64,000 nt of DNA from Mycoplana azooxidifex (GTDB lineage Bacteria; Pseudomonadota; Alphaproteobacteria; Rhizobiales; Rhizobiaceae). The notes under the pieces are model-generated. The model was not told where the DNA came from, did no database searches, and saw only the letters and a list, made by a program, of their open reading frames with translations. The translations under genes and the position numbers were made by a program. Of this stretch, positions 38,062 through 47,683 are shown one piece after another. Where the stretch lies: NCBI RefSeq assembly GCF_014196765.1, contig NZ_JACIEE010000006.1:172963-236962 (forward strand), in the 5' to 3' direction. The first letter of the stretch is position 1, and each line of letters begins with the position of its first letter.

Positions 38062-38316
38062 TTATTCAGTGATCAGCCCGCAGCGCGTCGTCGTCACGGT
38101 GACGAACTGACAGGCGTAGGCCGTCTTCTCTTTCTGCATGAACACGATGTAGCGGCTGCTGGCCTGGGCCGTGCCCTTGATCTCGTAGCCGTCGGCAAGC
38201 AGCCGGGCCATCGTCGACTGCGCTGCACCCGCCCCTGCGGTCACATCCGCTGTCTGGGCGTGGACGATTGCCGTCGATGCGGCGAGGGCTGCAAGGGCGA
38301 GGCTCAGTCGAAGCAT
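38062..38316 (-). CDS. Small secreted protein inside the nuo operon
   Basis: An 84-aa protein whose ATG overlaps the nuoD stop by one base (TGATG), with 11 bp to nuoE. It has a signal peptide ([20 protein letters not shown], cut after about residue 20) and a short mature part with two cysteines (YACQF and TRCGL) that may form a disulfide, and the stretch GYEIKGTAQASSRYIVFMQKE. It would be periplasmic, where no peripheral-arm subunit is found, so a structural role in complex I is unlikely; an assembly or redox-related role is possible. No family recognised. Confidence 0.75.
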   Translation of the reverse strand: MLRLSLALAALAASTAIVHAQTADVTAGAGAAQSTMARLLADGYEIKGTAQASSRYIVFMQKEKTAYACQFVTVTTTRCGLITE

Positions 38317-39506
38317 CAGCGGTCCACCTCGCCGAAAACGATGTCGAGCGAGCCCAGCACGGCGGAAACGTCGGCGAGCTGGTGACCGCGACACAGGAAA
38401 TCCATGGCCTGCAGGTGGGCATAGCCCGGCGCGCGGATCTTGCAGCGGTAGGGCTTGTTGGAGCCGTCGGCGACCAGATAGACGCCGAACTCGCCCTTCG
38501 GCGCCTCAACCGCGGCGTAAACCTCGCCGGCCGGCACGTGGTAGCCCTCGGTGTAGAGCTTGAAGTGATGGATCAGCGCTTCCATCGAGCGCTTCATCTG
38601 GCCGCGCTTCGGCGGCACGATCTTGCCGTCGAGCGAGGAGACCGGACCGACCCGGGCATCGCCGAGAAGACGGTCGACGCACTGGCGCATGATCTTGGCC
38701 GATTCGCGCATCTCGATCATGCGGATCAGGTAGCGGTCGTAGCAGTCGCCGTTCTTGCCGATCGGGATGTCGAAGTCGAGGTCGGAATAGCACTCGTAGG
38801 GCTGCGAACGGCGCAGGTCCCAGGCGGCGCCCGAACCGCGCACCATCACGCCGGAGAAGCCCCAGGCCCAGGCGTCCTCAAGCTTGACGACGCCGATGTC
38901 GACGTTGCGCTGCTTGAAGATGCGGTTGCCGGTCAGGAGTTCGTCGATGTCGTCGAGCGTCTTGAGGAACGGATCGATCCACTTGCCGATGTCTTCGACC
39001 AACTGGTCGGTCAGATCCTGGTGGACACCCCCCGGACGAACATAGGCGGCATGCATGCGCGAGCCGCTGGCGCGCTCGTAGAACACCATCAGCTTCTCGC
39101 GCTCCTCGAAACCCCAGAGCGGCGGCGTCAGCGCGCCGACGTCCATGGCCTGCGTGGTGACGTTGAGAAGATGCGACAGGATGCGGCCGATCTCCGAATA
39201 GAGCACGCGGATCAGCTGGCCGCGGATCGGCACCTCGACGCCCAGAAGCCGCTCGACGGCGAGCGCGAAGGCATGCTCCTGGTTCATCGGCGCCACGTAG
39301 TCGAGGCGGTCGAAGTAGGGCACGGCCTGCAGGTAGGTCTTGGTCTCGATCAGCTTCTCGGTGCCGCGGTGCAGAAGGCCGATATGCGGATCGACGCGCT
39401 CGACGATCTCGCCGTCGAGCTCGAGCACGAGACGCAAAACGCCGTGCGCCGCAGGATGTTGCGGGCCGAAGTTGATGTTGAAATTGCGAACGTTGTGCTC
39501 GTTCAT
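38316..39506 (-). CDS. nuoD: NADH-quinone oxidoreductase subunit D
   Basis: A 396-aa subunit (49-kDa homologue) that lines the quinone pocket. Family stretches [22 protein letters not shown] at the N-terminus (the conserved His region) and the C-terminal DIVFGEVDR end are intact. NuoC and NuoD are separate genes here, unlike the E. coli NuoCD fusion. Confidence 0.96.
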   Translation of the reverse strand: MNEHNVRNFNINFGPQHPAAHGVLRLVLELDGEIVERVDPHIGLLHRGTEKLIETKTYLQAVPYFDRLDYVAPMNQEHAFALAVERLLGVEVPIRGQLIRVLYSEIGRILSHLLNVTTQAMDVGALTPPLWGFEEREKLMVFYERASGSRMHAAYVRPGGVHQDLTDQLVEDIGKWIDPFLKTLDDIDELLTGNRIFKQRNVDIGVVKLEDAWAWGFSGVMVRGSGAAWDLRRSQPYECYSDLDFDIPIGKNGDCYDRYLIRMIEMRESAKIMRQCVDRLLGDARVGPVSSLDGKIVPPKRGQMKRSMEALIHHFKLYTEGYHVPAGEVYAAVEAPKGEFGVYLVADGSNKPYRCKIRAPGYAHLQAMDFLCRGHQLADVSAVLGSLDIVFGEVDR

Positions 39507-39554
39507 ACCGCTTGCTCCAGAGGCCGGCGCCCTATCGGGCCGCGCGACCCAAAA

Positions 39555-40160
39555 TCAGTTCGTCTTCGCTTTCTCATCCCCCGGCAGCACGTAGTCCGTG
39601 CCTTCCCAGGGCGAGAGGAAGTCGAAGTTGCGGAATTCCTGCCTTAGCTGGACTGGCTCATAGACGACGCGCTTGACCTCGTCGTCGTAGCGAACCTCGA
39701 CGAAGCCGGTGGTCGGGAAGTCCTTGCGCAGCGGGTAGCCCTCGAAGCCGTAGTCCGTCAGGATGCGGCGCAGGTCCGGATGGCCGGTGAACAGGATGCC
39801 GTACATGTCGTAGGCTTCGCGCTCGAACCAGTCAGCGCCCGGGAAGACGCCGAAGGCGGACGGCACCGGCTCGAATTCCGAGGTCGCGACCTTGACCCGG
39901 ACGCGGACGTTCTGTTGTGGCGACAGCAGGTGATAGACCACGTCGAAGCGCGCCTCGCGTGCCGGCCAGTCGACGCCGCAGACGTCGATCAGGTTGACGA
40001 ACCGGCACTGCACGTCGTCGCGCAGGAAGGTCAGCAGTGGGATGACCTTGTCGGCGGTGGTCGAAAGCGTCAATTCGCCATAGGCAAGCGCGGTCTCGGA
40101 AATCAGGTTTCCGCGCACCTCGCCGAGATAGGAAGCAAGCTCCTGGAGGGCCTCGCTCAT
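39555..40160 (-). CDS. nuoC: NADH-quinone oxidoreductase subunit C
   Basis: A 201-aa 30-kDa-type subunit. The signature [27 protein letters not shown] is present, followed by GYPLRKDFP. The ATG at 40160 ([15 protein letters not shown]) is used rather than the longer frame that overlaps nuoB. Its stop is 48 bp before nuoD. Confidence 0.95.
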   Translation of the reverse strand: MSEALQELASYLGEVRGNLISETALAYGELTLSTTADKVIPLLTFLRDDVQCRFVNLIDVCGVDWPAREARFDVVYHLLSPQQNVRVRVKVATSEFEPVPSAFGVFPGADWFEREAYDMYGILFTGHPDLRRILTDYGFEGYPLRKDFPTTGFVEVRYDDEVKRVVYEPVQLRQEFRNFDFLSPWEGTDYVLPGDEKAKTN

Positions 40161-40177
40161 GATGTCAGTCCCCTGCC

Positions 40178-40756
40178 TTAGCGCTCGATCGTGCCGGTGC
40201 GGCGGATCTTCTTCTGCAGCAGGAGCACGCCATAGAGCAGCGCTTCTGCCGTGGGAGGACAGCCCGGCACATAGATGTCGACCGGCACGACGCGGTCGCA
40301 ACCGCGCACCACCGAATAGGAATAGTGATAGTAGCCGCCGCCATTGGCGCACGAGCCCATCGAGATGACATAGCGCGGCTCGGGCATCTGGTCATAGACC
40401 TTGCGCAGTGCCGGCGCCATCTTGTTGGTGAGCGTGCCCGCGACGATCATGACGTCGGACTGGCGCGGAGAGGCCCGCGGCGCAAATCCGAAGCGCTCGA
40501 CGTCGTAGCGCGGCATGGAAAGCTGCATCATCTCGACCGCGCAGCAGGCGAGACCGAAGGTCATCCACATCAGCGAACCGGTGCGCGCCCAGGTGATCAG
40601 TTCGTCGGTGGAGGTGACGAGAAAGCCCTTGTCGGCCAGCTCGTTGTTGATCTCGCCGAAGAAGGCGTCGTCGCTGCCGACCGGCTTGCCGGTCGAAGGA
40701 TCGATGATCCCCTTGGCCCGCGGGGCCGTAAGAGTGGTGCCGGAGGTCAGTTCCAT
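40178..40756 (-). CDS. nuoB: NADH-quinone oxidoreductase subunit B
   Basis: A 192-aa subunit binding cluster N2 next to the quinone site. The tandem cysteines are in [10 protein letters not shown], with further ligands in [12 protein letters not shown] and [12 protein letters not shown]. The ATG at 40756 overlaps the nuoA stop by 10 bp and has GGAG upstream. Confidence 0.96.
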   Translation of the reverse strand: MELTSGTTLTAPRAKGIIDPSTGKPVGSDDAFFGEINNELADKGFLVTSTDELITWARTGSLMWMTFGLACCAVEMMQLSMPRYDVERFGFAPRASPRQSDVMIVAGTLTNKMAPALRKVYDQMPEPRYVISMGSCANGGGYYHYSYSVVRGCDRVVPVDIYVPGCPPTAEALLYGVLLLQKKIRRTGTIER

Positions 40757-41112
40757 TCCAGCGCTCCCTTCTTCCATTCATAGATGAAGCCGATGGTGAG
40801 CACGAAGAGGAACGCCATCATCGACCAGAAACCGAACCAGCCCAGATCGTGGAACGACACCGCCCAGGGAAACAGGAAGGCCACTTCGAGGTCGAAGATG
40901 ATGAAGAGGATCGACACCAGATAGAAGCGGATGTCGAACTTCATGCGCGCATCGTCGAACGCGTTGAAGCCGCATTCATAGGCAGAGAGCTTTTCCGAGT
41001 CGGGCGCCTTGTAGGCGACGGCGAAGGGGGCGACCAGCAACGCGATGCCGATCACGAGCGCGATGCCGATGAAGATGGCGATCGGAATATAGGATCCGAG
41101 AAGTTCAGTCAT
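40747..41112 (-). CDS. nuoA: NADH-quinone oxidoreductase subunit A
   Basis: A 121-aa, three-helix membrane subunit (ND3 homologue). The loop [24 protein letters not shown], which includes the conserved cysteine of the ND3 loop, is intact. It is the first gene of the nuo operon; the ATG at 41112 ([15 protein letters not shown]) is chosen over an upstream extension with no membrane character. Confidence 0.95.
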   Translation of the reverse strand: MTELLGSYIPIAIFIGIALVIGIALLVAPFAVAYKAPDSEKLSAYECGFNAFDDARMKFDIRFYLVSILFIIFDLEVAFLFPWAVSFHDLGWFGFWSMMAFLFVLTIGFIYEWKKGALEWN

Positions 41113-41691
41113 TTTCGTCCGTCCTGCCTGCATTTGGCGTCGGAGAAACGCCGCCGGGTCCATCGACCTGCAAGCCGAGAAAGTATGTTGCAACGCCCAC
41201 GTCGTTAGCGCAGTGAGAGGCCCCGCGCAAGACTTTGCTCGGGCATTCGCCCAATCAGTGCGCACATTTCCCGATAGCCGGCCAGCGGTGACAAAAGGGT
41301 AACCTGCGGCGGCACGCAGGCGGTCGCGCCGTGCGATTAGTAAGCCGCGCGCCAGAGCAGGCGATGCCCGAGGAAATACGCAGTCCGGGTCGTAGGCGCC
41401 CGCCCCTGCCGCCGCCCGCAGGCGTTCAGTATCCCGTCAGCTTCGCGCGCCAGACTGGCAACGTTCGCGAATCGACAGGCATCCCGATGGGAACGAAGAG
41501 ATTGAACCTGGGCGTCGTGCTCGTCGCCGGCCTGATCGCCGCGATCTGCGCCATTCCGCTCGTGCCGCACAGGACGCCGGCACCGATGTCGCCGCCACCC
41601 CTGCAGACATGGAATTGACGCGGCACCGGGGCGATATGTCGCGGCACCGGACCGCGGCACTCACAACGGACTCATATAAGAGAAAGTAAAG
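41113..41691. other. Spacer between nuoA and the tRNA-Asp pair
   Basis: This presumably contains the nuo promoter, but I see no clear -35/-10 pair. The only possible gene is a 43-codon plus-strand frame listed separately. Confidence 0.4.
41487..41618 (+). CDS. Doubtful small ORF with a hydrophobic helix (43 aa)
   Basis: The frame starts MGTKRLNLGVVLVAGLIAA and ends in a proline-rich tail (PHRTPAPMSPPPLQTWN). It resembles a signal peptide or membrane anchor with a short tail. The ribosome site is poor, so translation is uncertain. Confidence 0.3.
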   Translation: MGTKRLNLGVVLVAGLIAAICAIPLVPHRTPAPMSPPPLQTWN

Positions 41692-41768
41692 TGGCGCGAG
41701 TGACGGGGCTCGAACCCGCGACCTCCGGCGTGACAGGCCGGCACTCTAACCGACTGAGCTACACCCGC
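41692..41768 (-). tRNA. tRNA-Asp (GUC), copy 1
   Basis: Minus-strand tRNA: acceptor GCGGGTG / CACTCGC with a wobble pair, D-arm TAGCTCAGTCGGTTAGA, anticodon loop CTGTCAC giving GTC, T-loop GTTCGAG, and an encoded CCA (complement of 41692-41694). Confidence 0.96.
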
Positions 41769-41816
41769 GCATTTGGTCTTCCGACCGTGACGCCCTCGAT
41801 ATCCGGACCTTGGAAA

Positions 41817-41893
41817 TGGCGCGAGTGACGGGGCTCGAACCCGCGACCTCCGGCGTGACAGGCCGGCACTCTAACCGACTGAGCTACACCCGC
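41817..41893 (-). tRNA. tRNA-Asp (GUC), copy 2
   Basis: Identical in sequence to the copy at 41692-41768, with an encoded CCA and anticodon GTC. The two genes are 48 bp apart and on the same strand, so they are likely co-transcribed, this copy first. Confidence 0.96.
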
Positions 41894-42397
41894 ATTCTGA
41901 CCAAGTCCGGATGCCCGCAGGCATCCTTTCGAAGCGGCCGGGGCCGTTCGATGAGCGGCTAACTAAGGGGTTCGCCTATGGGTGTCAAGCGAGTTTGAAG
42001 ACAAAACGGTGACGCGGCGCGAAATGTTGAAAACCGCCTCGCCAAACGTCCTTTGCCCGCCTCGATCGCCAGGCGGCGGACGCCAGGAAGCCGGCCCTTC
42101 CCATCTATGGCCCGCCCCGGCCCCGCTCTCATGTCACGGGGCGAGTCGCCGGAGACTTGTCCACATCCGCCTTGCGCAACCCTTCGGGATCGCCGAGCGG
42201 AATGTCATTGTAAGCACGCGCCTTGCCCGCATCGACCATATCCGCCCATGCGCCGGCGCCTCTGCCCCGTTTCCCACGGATGCAGCCGCCGCCACGGCTG
42301 CCCGCTTTGACGGCCGGTCGCACAATTTTGCGAAAAAGATGACGAGGGCTCTTGCGGTTTCATCCGGTTCCGCATAGATCACGGCCACCAACGCGGC
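41894..42397. other. About 500 bp without a supported gene
   Basis: Between tRNA-Asp and tRNA-Val. The open frames here are short, arginine/proline/alanine-rich and lack ribosome sites. The tRNA-Asp promoter should lie near 41900-41960 on the minus strand and the tRNA-Val promoter near 42340-42390, but neither is clear. Confidence 0.4.
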
Positions 42398-42473
42398 GGG
42401 CGATTAGCTCAGTTGGTAGAGCGCCTCGTTTACACCGAGGATGTCGGCGGTTCGAGTCCGTCATCGCCCACCA
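42398..42473 (+). tRNA. tRNA-Val (UAC)
   Basis: Plus-strand tRNA with acceptor GGGCGAT / ATCGCCC, D-arm TAGCTCAGTTGGTAGAGC, anticodon stem CCTCG / CGAGG with loop TTTACAC giving TAC, T-loop GTTCGAG and an encoded CCA at 42471-42473 followed by a run of Ts. Confidence 0.96.
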
Positions 42474-42497
42474 TTTTTTCTCAAGAGTTGCCTTGTC

Positions 42498-42519
42498 AAG
42501 CCCTGCAGACGCGGGGCTT
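42498..42519 (+). terminator. Terminator after tRNA-Val
   Basis: AAGCCCTGC / GCGGGGCTT, a 9-bp stem with one G-T pair and an AGAC loop, 25 bp after the tRNA; only a short T-rich stretch follows. Confidence 0.5.
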
Positions 42520-42712
42520 TGCGCTTTCGGGGGAAGAAAGACCCTTTCATTCCCCTGTTGCCGGGGCCATCGGCTTCTCTCAACAATCGCAGCGTGCCCT
42601 CACCTCAGACCTTTGGGTCCAGCGCAGACGAATCGCCTGCTGGTTTCCGATGGGAAGGGAAAGGCGGCCCCGAAGAACCACCGTCGGACTGATCCGAAGG
42701 TGACGGCCAACG

Positions 42713-44092
42713 TTATGTGTAGGGGATATCAGCAAGTTCCTGGCTGTACATCCGGACCACGTCGTTGAGCAGTTCCTTCGTCAAGCGCTCATTGTCCGTA
42801 AGCCCGAACCCCGCCTCGTAGAGCGGGCGGCTGTTGAAGGCGACCATGCTGTAGACGGTCGGATCCATCTCGTTCAGCATCGATGCGCCCCACATGCCCA
42901 TGCGGTGCTCCCAGTAGAAGAGATCCCAAACTTTGTATCCGAACCGGTCGATGCCGTCGTAGTTCGCCCTTCTCCAGAACCCCTCGAAAGCTTCGTGACA
43001 GAAGGCCAGATAATCCTTGCCTTTCTCGGTCCCTCGCATGCTCGTGCTGTAGGTATAGGTCATGGCGGTATGGCTGAAGACGTTGTTCCGCTTTTGGTAG
43101 ATGGGGAATCCTCTCAGGATTTCGCCTCCATATCCGCGGATGAAGACATTGTTCGCCCCGCCGAATTCCTTTGCCATGCCCTCGACATAGGTTCGCCGGC
43201 CGCTGCGCATCCCGCCGCCAGCCGACCCAGCTGCGCGCGAGATCTCGCCCGGCCGGTACTCTGACGGATCTATCCGAACATGCTCCACACCGAGCTTCGA
43301 AACAATCTCGGAAATGATCGGCCTTTCGTCGTCTTTCAGAGGCCGCGTCCACGTCATCCCGAGGAAATCATCGGCGAACGGGGCGAACCCCGCTCTGCTG
43401 TCTATGCCGCCCGTAATCCCGAAAACCGGTGTGTATCGAGCCTGGATGAAGGGGTGGAACGCCTCGAAATACGACATCGACGCAGAAAGGAAATCCTTCC
43501 TGCTGGTCGGGGTCATCGGTCCTCTTGGCCAGTAGCGGTGCGTCCCCTGCCCGTCCCAATAGTTGTTTGGGACGAGCGCAAACATGTTGCTGAAGATCGT
43601 CAGATCCCCCGGCAGATAGCCGACAGTCCTCGACTTGTATTCCGCAGACGCCATGAAGGCGGCAACCGGCTCCGACCTCTCGATGCCCAGCGCCCCAGCC
43701 AGAAGCGCGGAATGCGAGGCGATGGCCATGCGGTCGGGGGCGTAGAACACCATCCTCGACCCGAACGGATCGTTTGCCGCGCGGATGCTGGCCCCGGAGA
43801 GGAACAGGATCGCGAACCGCCCGCCAAGGTCATCGATACCGGGCCACGGATCGCTCCATTCGAGCCCCGCGAGCCGCGCCTGCAAGTCCATGCCGGAGTG
43901 GCAGTAGGCGTCACCGAGGACAACGATGTCGCCGGCCGCATGGGCTACGACCTCGAGGCGGGTTTCAGGATGGAGCCAGATGACGAAGTCCTGCACATCG
44001 TGACGAACGAACGAGACCGGCATTCCCGGCCATGATCCAGCCATCGCCTCGGCTTTGTGATGGCAAAGGAACCCGTAACGGTACTGCAGCAT
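42713..44092 (-). CDS. Asparagine-synthetase-like PP-loop protein with degenerate amidotransferase domain
   Basis: A 459-aa protein with the two-domain layout of AsnB relatives. Residues 1 to about 200 resemble the class II glutamine amidotransferase fold (DDLGGRFAILFL; NDPFGSRMVFYA at about 107-118) but the N-terminal nucleophile Cys2 is missing (MLQYRYGF). From residue 222 the ATP-pyrophosphatase loop appears as FGITGGIDSR, where Thr replaces the first Ser of SGGxDS. It may form an amide or similar bond using ammonia or an amine rather than glutamine. The ATG at 44092 follows CGGAG. Base composition is visibly less GC-rich than the neighbours, and a tRNA-Val lies 240 bp away. Confidence 0.75.
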   Translation of the reverse strand: MLQYRYGFLCHHKAEAMAGSWPGMPVSFVRHDVQDFVIWLHPETRLEVVAHAAGDIVVLGDAYCHSGMDLQARLAGLEWSDPWPGIDDLGGRFAILFLSGASIRAANDPFGSRMVFYAPDRMAIASHSALLAGALGIERSEPVAAFMASAEYKSRTVGYLPGDLTIFSNMFALVPNNYWDGQGTHRYWPRGPMTPTSRKDFLSASMSYFEAFHPFIQARYTPVFGITGGIDSRAGFAPFADDFLGMTWTRPLKDDERPIISEIVSKLGVEHVRIDPSEYRPGEISRAAGSAGGGMRSGRRTYVEGMAKEFGGANNVFIRGYGGEILRGFPIYQKRNNVFSHTAMTYTYSTSMRGTEKGKDYLAFCHEAFEGFWRRANYDGIDRFGYKVWDLFYWEHRMGMWGASMLNEMDPTVYSMVAFNSRPLYEAGFGLTDNERLTKELLNDVVRMYSQELADIPYT

Positions 44093-44347
44093 GAATGACT
44101 CCGACAAGACTTCAGCCGGCGTTCTAGATGGAGCCTCGCCCGACGGCAAGCAGCATCAGCCTTAGACGAAAGGTGGTATCGATCCCCGGCGTGGCTCCGC
44201 GCAGGTTGTCCCGACTCCACAGGGCGGTTGGTCCCATCACTACATCTGGTGCCCGCACCAAAGCGGTGAAGGCCAAGCGCTTCTGTATCGAGACAAGGTC
44301 GCGTCGCAGACATGGCGGCACCGCACAGGTCGATGCCTTGACTAGCC

Positions 44348-44662
44348 CTACCGCGTCGCCTTGCGCCATCCTGCGGCTTCGGCCTCGCTTTCGCTGCAGA
44401 ACCAGCGTTCGCCGTATTCCGGGCTGATCCGGACCGCCTCGTAGTAGTCCTGGCCAGGGATGCTGTAGATGCGCTCGCCGGTCTGGGCGCTGATGTTGCC
44501 CTTGATGGCGCAGCCACGGGCGCGGGCGGTGGCGGAGGCGATGAGGTCGCCGGCACTGAGATAGGTCAGGCCGGCCGCAGTCACAGCGGCAAGCGCGATT
44601 TTCGCCGCCTCGCGGGAGCGCGGCCATCTGCCGGGGTCCGATTGGCATGGGTGAAACCGCAT
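44348..44662 (-). CDS. Small exported or membrane-anchored protein with a sunset-type domain
   Basis: A 104-aa protein. Residues about 18-45 are hydrophobic (IALAAVTAAGLTYLSAGDLI), acting as a signal or anchor. Residues 50-104 have the pattern CAIKGNIS, GERIYSIPGQDYYEAVRIS and GERWFCSESEAEAAGWR, the small two-cysteine domain often called sunset, found after nuclease domains or alone. The domain's function is not established. Start at 44662 follows GGAGGAGGAA. Confidence 0.78.
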   Translation of the reverse strand: MRFHPCQSDPGRWPRSREAAKIALAAVTAAGLTYLSAGDLIASATARARGCAIKGNISAQTGERIYSIPGQDYYEAVRISPEYGERWFCSESEAEAAGWRKATR

Positions 44663-44886
44663 ACGAATTCCTCCTCCATGACCGTCCCAACGCGACAATG
44701 CGGGCATAATGGGGCGGCTTGAGAGAAACCCGGCACGGCTCCACAGAGGGGCGGCAGTGGCCGTTGCATATTTGCGCCACCCGTTTCGGGCCACTCGCGA
44801 CCCGGCTCCGCCCTCCCGGCCGTGGCGCGCCGGACGCGAGAGCGGCGGAGGCGTCCGGCCTGCTCGGAGGGGGCCCGCCCGGCACG

Positions 44887-44918
44887 AAAAGGGCGCGGCA
44901 AGCGGCCACGCCCTTTTT
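44887..44918. terminator. Terminator of wrbA, T-rich on both strands
   Basis: AAAAGGGCG / CGCCCTTTT outer stem with a further GGC/GCC-type inner stem. T runs end the hairpin on both strands. It lies 25 bp after the wrbA stop. Confidence 0.75.
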
Positions 44919-44942
44919 GTTCGCATGAGGCTAGGAGTGCCG

Positions 44943-45542
44943 TCAGCCGGCGATCTTGGCCGCCAGTTTCGCCACATGGGCGCCCTGGAAGCGAGCGGCG
45001 TCCAGTTCGACCTTCGAGGGCTGGCGGGAGCCGTCGCCGTCGGTGATCGTGGAGGCGCCGTAGGGCGAGCCGCCCTTGATCTCGTCGACGCCCATCTGGC
45101 CCTGGAAGGCATAGGGAAGCCCGACCACCGCCATGCCATGGTGAAGCAGGGTGGGGATGAAGCCGAGGATGGTCGATTCCTGGCCGCCGTGCTGGGTGGC
45201 CGACGAGGTGAAGACGGAGCCGACCTTGCCGACGAGCTTGCCGTTGAACCACAGGGCGCCGGTCTGGTCCCAGAAATTGCGCATCTGGGCTGCGACCGTG
45301 CCGAAACGCGTGCCGGCGCCGACGATGATGGCGTCGTATTCTTCCAGTTCGTCGACGGTGGCGACCGGGGCTGCCTGGTCGAGCTTGAAGTGCGAGGCCT
45401 TGGCGACCTCTTCCGGAACGAGTTCCGGCACGCGCTTGACCACCACTTCGGCGCCTGCGGACTTCGCACCTTCCGCCACCGCATTCGCCATGGCCTCGAT
45501 ATGCCCGTAGGCCGAGTAGTAGAGGACCAGAACCCTTGCCAT
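44943..45542 (-). CDS. wrbA: NAD(P)H:quinone oxidoreductase, type IV
   Basis: A 199-aa flavodoxin-like protein that reduces quinones by two electrons, limiting semiquinone stress. The FMN phosphate loop [12 protein letters not shown] is at residues 8-19, [21 protein letters not shown] follows, and [16 protein letters not shown] forms the third loop. The start at 45542 ([13 protein letters not shown]) is the family norm. It is divergent from the molybdopterin-binding gene with 173 bp between the starts. Confidence 0.94.
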   Translation of the reverse strand: MARVLVLYYSAYGHIEAMANAVAEGAKSAGAEVVVKRVPELVPEEVAKASHFKLDQAAPVATVDELEEYDAIIVGAGTRFGTVAAQMRNFWDQTGALWFNGKLVGKVGSVFTSSATQHGGQESTILGFIPTLLHHGMAVVGLPYAFQGQMGVDEIKGGSPYGASTITDGDGSRQPSKVELDAARFQGAHVAKLAAKIAG

Positions 45543-45715
45543 TCGCTTCTCCTGTCGTGTCTGTGACACACGTCTTTCCGCTTGATTGCGGCCGAGGCGA
45601 AGATGTAGCAGAGGAGACCGCTGCGCCAGAAGCCGGCCGGGCAACAGACTGTTCACCATCGATTGACAGTCGTGCCCGGGGTGTGAACGATCGGCGCCGG
45701 ATCAGGAGAGTTCCC

Positions 45716-46471
45716 ATGGGTTCAGACAAGATCATCACCGCCGGCATGCTCGCGATCGGCGACGAACTCCTCTCCGGCCGCACCAAGGACAAGAATATCG
45801 GCCACCTCGCCGACATGCTCCATCTCGCCGGCATCGACCTGAAGGAAGTGCGCATCGTCGGCGACGAGGAGGAGATGATCGTCGAGGCGCTGGACGCACT
45901 ACGGGGGCGCTACGACTACGTCTTCACCTCCGGCGGCATCGGCCCGACGCATGACGACATCACCGCGGACGCGGTGGCAAAGGCCTTCGGCGTACCGTGC
46001 ACCCACGACCCGGCCGCGATGGAACTGATGGCGGCGATGTATGCGCGGCGCGGCATGGAATTCAACGAGGCGCGGCAGCGGATGGCGCGCATGCCGGTGG
46101 GCGCCAGCCACATTCCCAACAGCGTCTCCACCGCGCCGGGCTTCAGCATCGGCAACGTCCATGTGATGGCCGGCGTGCCGCAGGTGTTCATCGCCATGCT
46201 CGAGGCGCTGCTGCCGACGCTCGAGACCGGCGCGCCCGTCCTGTCGCGAAGCGTCGTTTCGCCCTTCGGCGAAGGCGACATCGGCACGCAGCTGACCGCC
46301 ATCCAGAAGGCGCATCCCGACACCTCGATCGGCTCCTATCCGCGCTTCGACGGAAATCGATTCTCCACCGAGATCGTCATCCGCAGCCGGGACGAGGCAC
46401 CGGCGGAGGTGGCCGAAAAGGCGGTCCTCGCCATGATCGCCGAGATTGCTTCTGCCAAAGCCGCGGGTTGA
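45716..46471 (+). CDS. MoaB/Mog-domain protein of the CinA-like type
   Basis: A 251-aa protein with an N-terminal molybdopterin-binding fold: MLAIGDELLSGRTKDKN and TSGGIGPTHDDITADAVA are typical of the CinA N-terminal domain. The C-terminal nicotinamide deamidase domain of full-length CinA is absent. Such short forms are annotated as competence/damage-inducible protein A family; the activity is unclear. The ATG at 45716 follows AGGAGAG. Confidence 0.88.
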   Translation: MGSDKIITAGMLAIGDELLSGRTKDKNIGHLADMLHLAGIDLKEVRIVGDEEEMIVEALDALRGRYDYVFTSGGIGPTHDDITADAVAKAFGVPCTHDPAAMELMAAMYARRGMEFNEARQRMARMPVGASHIPNSVSTAPGFSIGNVHVMAGVPQVFIAMLEALLPTLETGAPVLSRSVVSPFGEGDIGTQLTAIQKAHPDTSIGSYPRFDGNRFSTEIVIRSRDEAPAEVAEKAVLAMIAEIASAKAAG

Positions 46472-46698
46472 TCGGCGTAGTTGATCAGTGTCAGGGACGA
46501 CGGCCCGACGCCGCCCCACAGTGACGCCGTCGCCGACAATTCGCACGCTTTTGAAGCTCCCATGCGGTGAGAGGTCGCAACCCCCTTGAACTGCGGTCGA
46601 TTTGGGGAAAGGATCAGTCGGGATTTCAACGCGTTACCGCGCCGGGGCGAGAGAGCCCCGGTTCGCTGCGCAGTTGGCCGAACGCAACGGAGAGCGCC

Positions 46699-47541
46699 AT
46701 GACATACAGGACCATCACCGCCGTACTCAGCACCGCAGAGGACGCAGAGAAGGTCACCCGGCACGCGATCGCGCTGGCCGAGCGGCACGGCGCGCATCTC
46801 GTCGGCGTGCATGCGGAAACACCGATCGTCGTGACGATCGCCGCCCCGATGGAGTTTCCCGATCCCAACGCCATCATGGAGCAGCAGGCGCAGGCCCGCG
46901 AGGTCTCGCAATCGATCGAGCGAACGTTCCGCACGCTGGCGCAACGCTCCGGCGTCTCGCACGAGTGGCGCCTCTTCACCGGCAGCGCCGGCTACAGCGC
47001 CAGCGGCGTGATCGACAGCGCCCGCGGCAGCGACCTCGTGGTCGCGATCCAACTCGATCCTTCCGGCGACGGCCCGTCGCGCGCCGATATCGAGGACCTG
47101 CTCTACGAGAGCGGCCGGCCGCTCTGCCTGATCTCGGATGCCGTGGCCGGCCCGGAGGTTCCGGACCGCGTGCTGATCGCCTGGAACGGCACGCGCGAAT
47201 CGGCACGCGCCGTCTTCGATGCGCTGCCGCTGCTGAAAGAGGCGAAGGAGATCGAGGTCTTCTCGGTCAACCCGCCGGAAGACGCGACGCAAAGTGCTGG
47301 GCTCTCCGGCAGCGAGATCGCCGGCGCCCTGACGCGCCACGGGCTGAAGGTGAGCCTCACTTCAGTGAAATCCGGCGGCGACACGGTGGCCCATGTCATC
47401 AACCGCCGCGTCAGCGAGACCGGGGCGAACCTGCTGGTGATGGGTGCCTTCAGCCACTCCTGGCTGCGCCACCGTCTCTTCGGCGGCGTCACCAGCGCGA
47501 TGATGAAGGAACTGCGCGTCCCGGCGATCATGTCGCGCTAG
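46699..47541 (+). CDS. Universal stress protein, tandem type
   Basis: A 280-aa protein with two UspA-like halves. The C-terminal half (about 150-280) has the nucleotide-binding pattern ending [27 protein letters not shown], close to G-2x-G-9x-G-S/T; the N-terminal half is more degenerate. Family members respond to starvation or oxidative stress. The ATG at 46699 has GGAG upstream. Confidence 0.88.
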   Translation: MTYRTITAVLSTAEDAEKVTRHAIALAERHGAHLVGVHAETPIVVTIAAPMEFPDPNAIMEQQAQAREVSQSIERTFRTLAQRSGVSHEWRLFTGSAGYSASGVIDSARGSDLVVAIQLDPSGDGPSRADIEDLLYESGRPLCLISDAVAGPEVPDRVLIAWNGTRESARAVFDALPLLKEAKEIEVFSVNPPEDATQSAGLSGSEIAGALTRHGLKVSLTSVKSGGDTVAHVINRRVSETGANLLVMGAFSHSWLRHRLFGGVTSAMMKELRVPAIMSR

Positions 47542-47578
47542 CGCCGGCTGTGCGTCTTGCCGCGCGTCTTGGCTGTGG

Positions 47579-47614
47579 ATCGGCCCGCCGCCATGCGGCG
47601 GTGCCGATTTTCTT
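47579..47614 (+). terminator. Terminator of the universal stress protein gene
   Basis: ATCGGC-C-CGCCGC, CAT loop, GCGGCG-GT-GCCGAT, followed by TTTTCTT. It is a strong two-part stem 38 bp after the stop codon. Confidence 0.8.
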
Positions 47615-47683
47615 CCGCGCGCATCTGCTCTAGAAAGGCGGGATCACCCGCATTCTGCCGGACGCCGGCGAGAGGAGCCCGCC

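Noticed and set aside
41692-41893. Repeated 77-bp units that could be read as a repeat array or CRISPR
   Set aside because: The repeats are tRNA-Asp genes with full cloverleaf features.
41982-42377. 131-codon frame between tRNA-Asp and tRNA-Val
   Set aside because: No ribosome site, unusual composition and no family features.
42474-44348. Genomic island with integrase inserted at tRNA-Val
   Set aside because: No integrase gene and no duplicated tRNA 3' end was found near the asparagine-synthetase-like gene.
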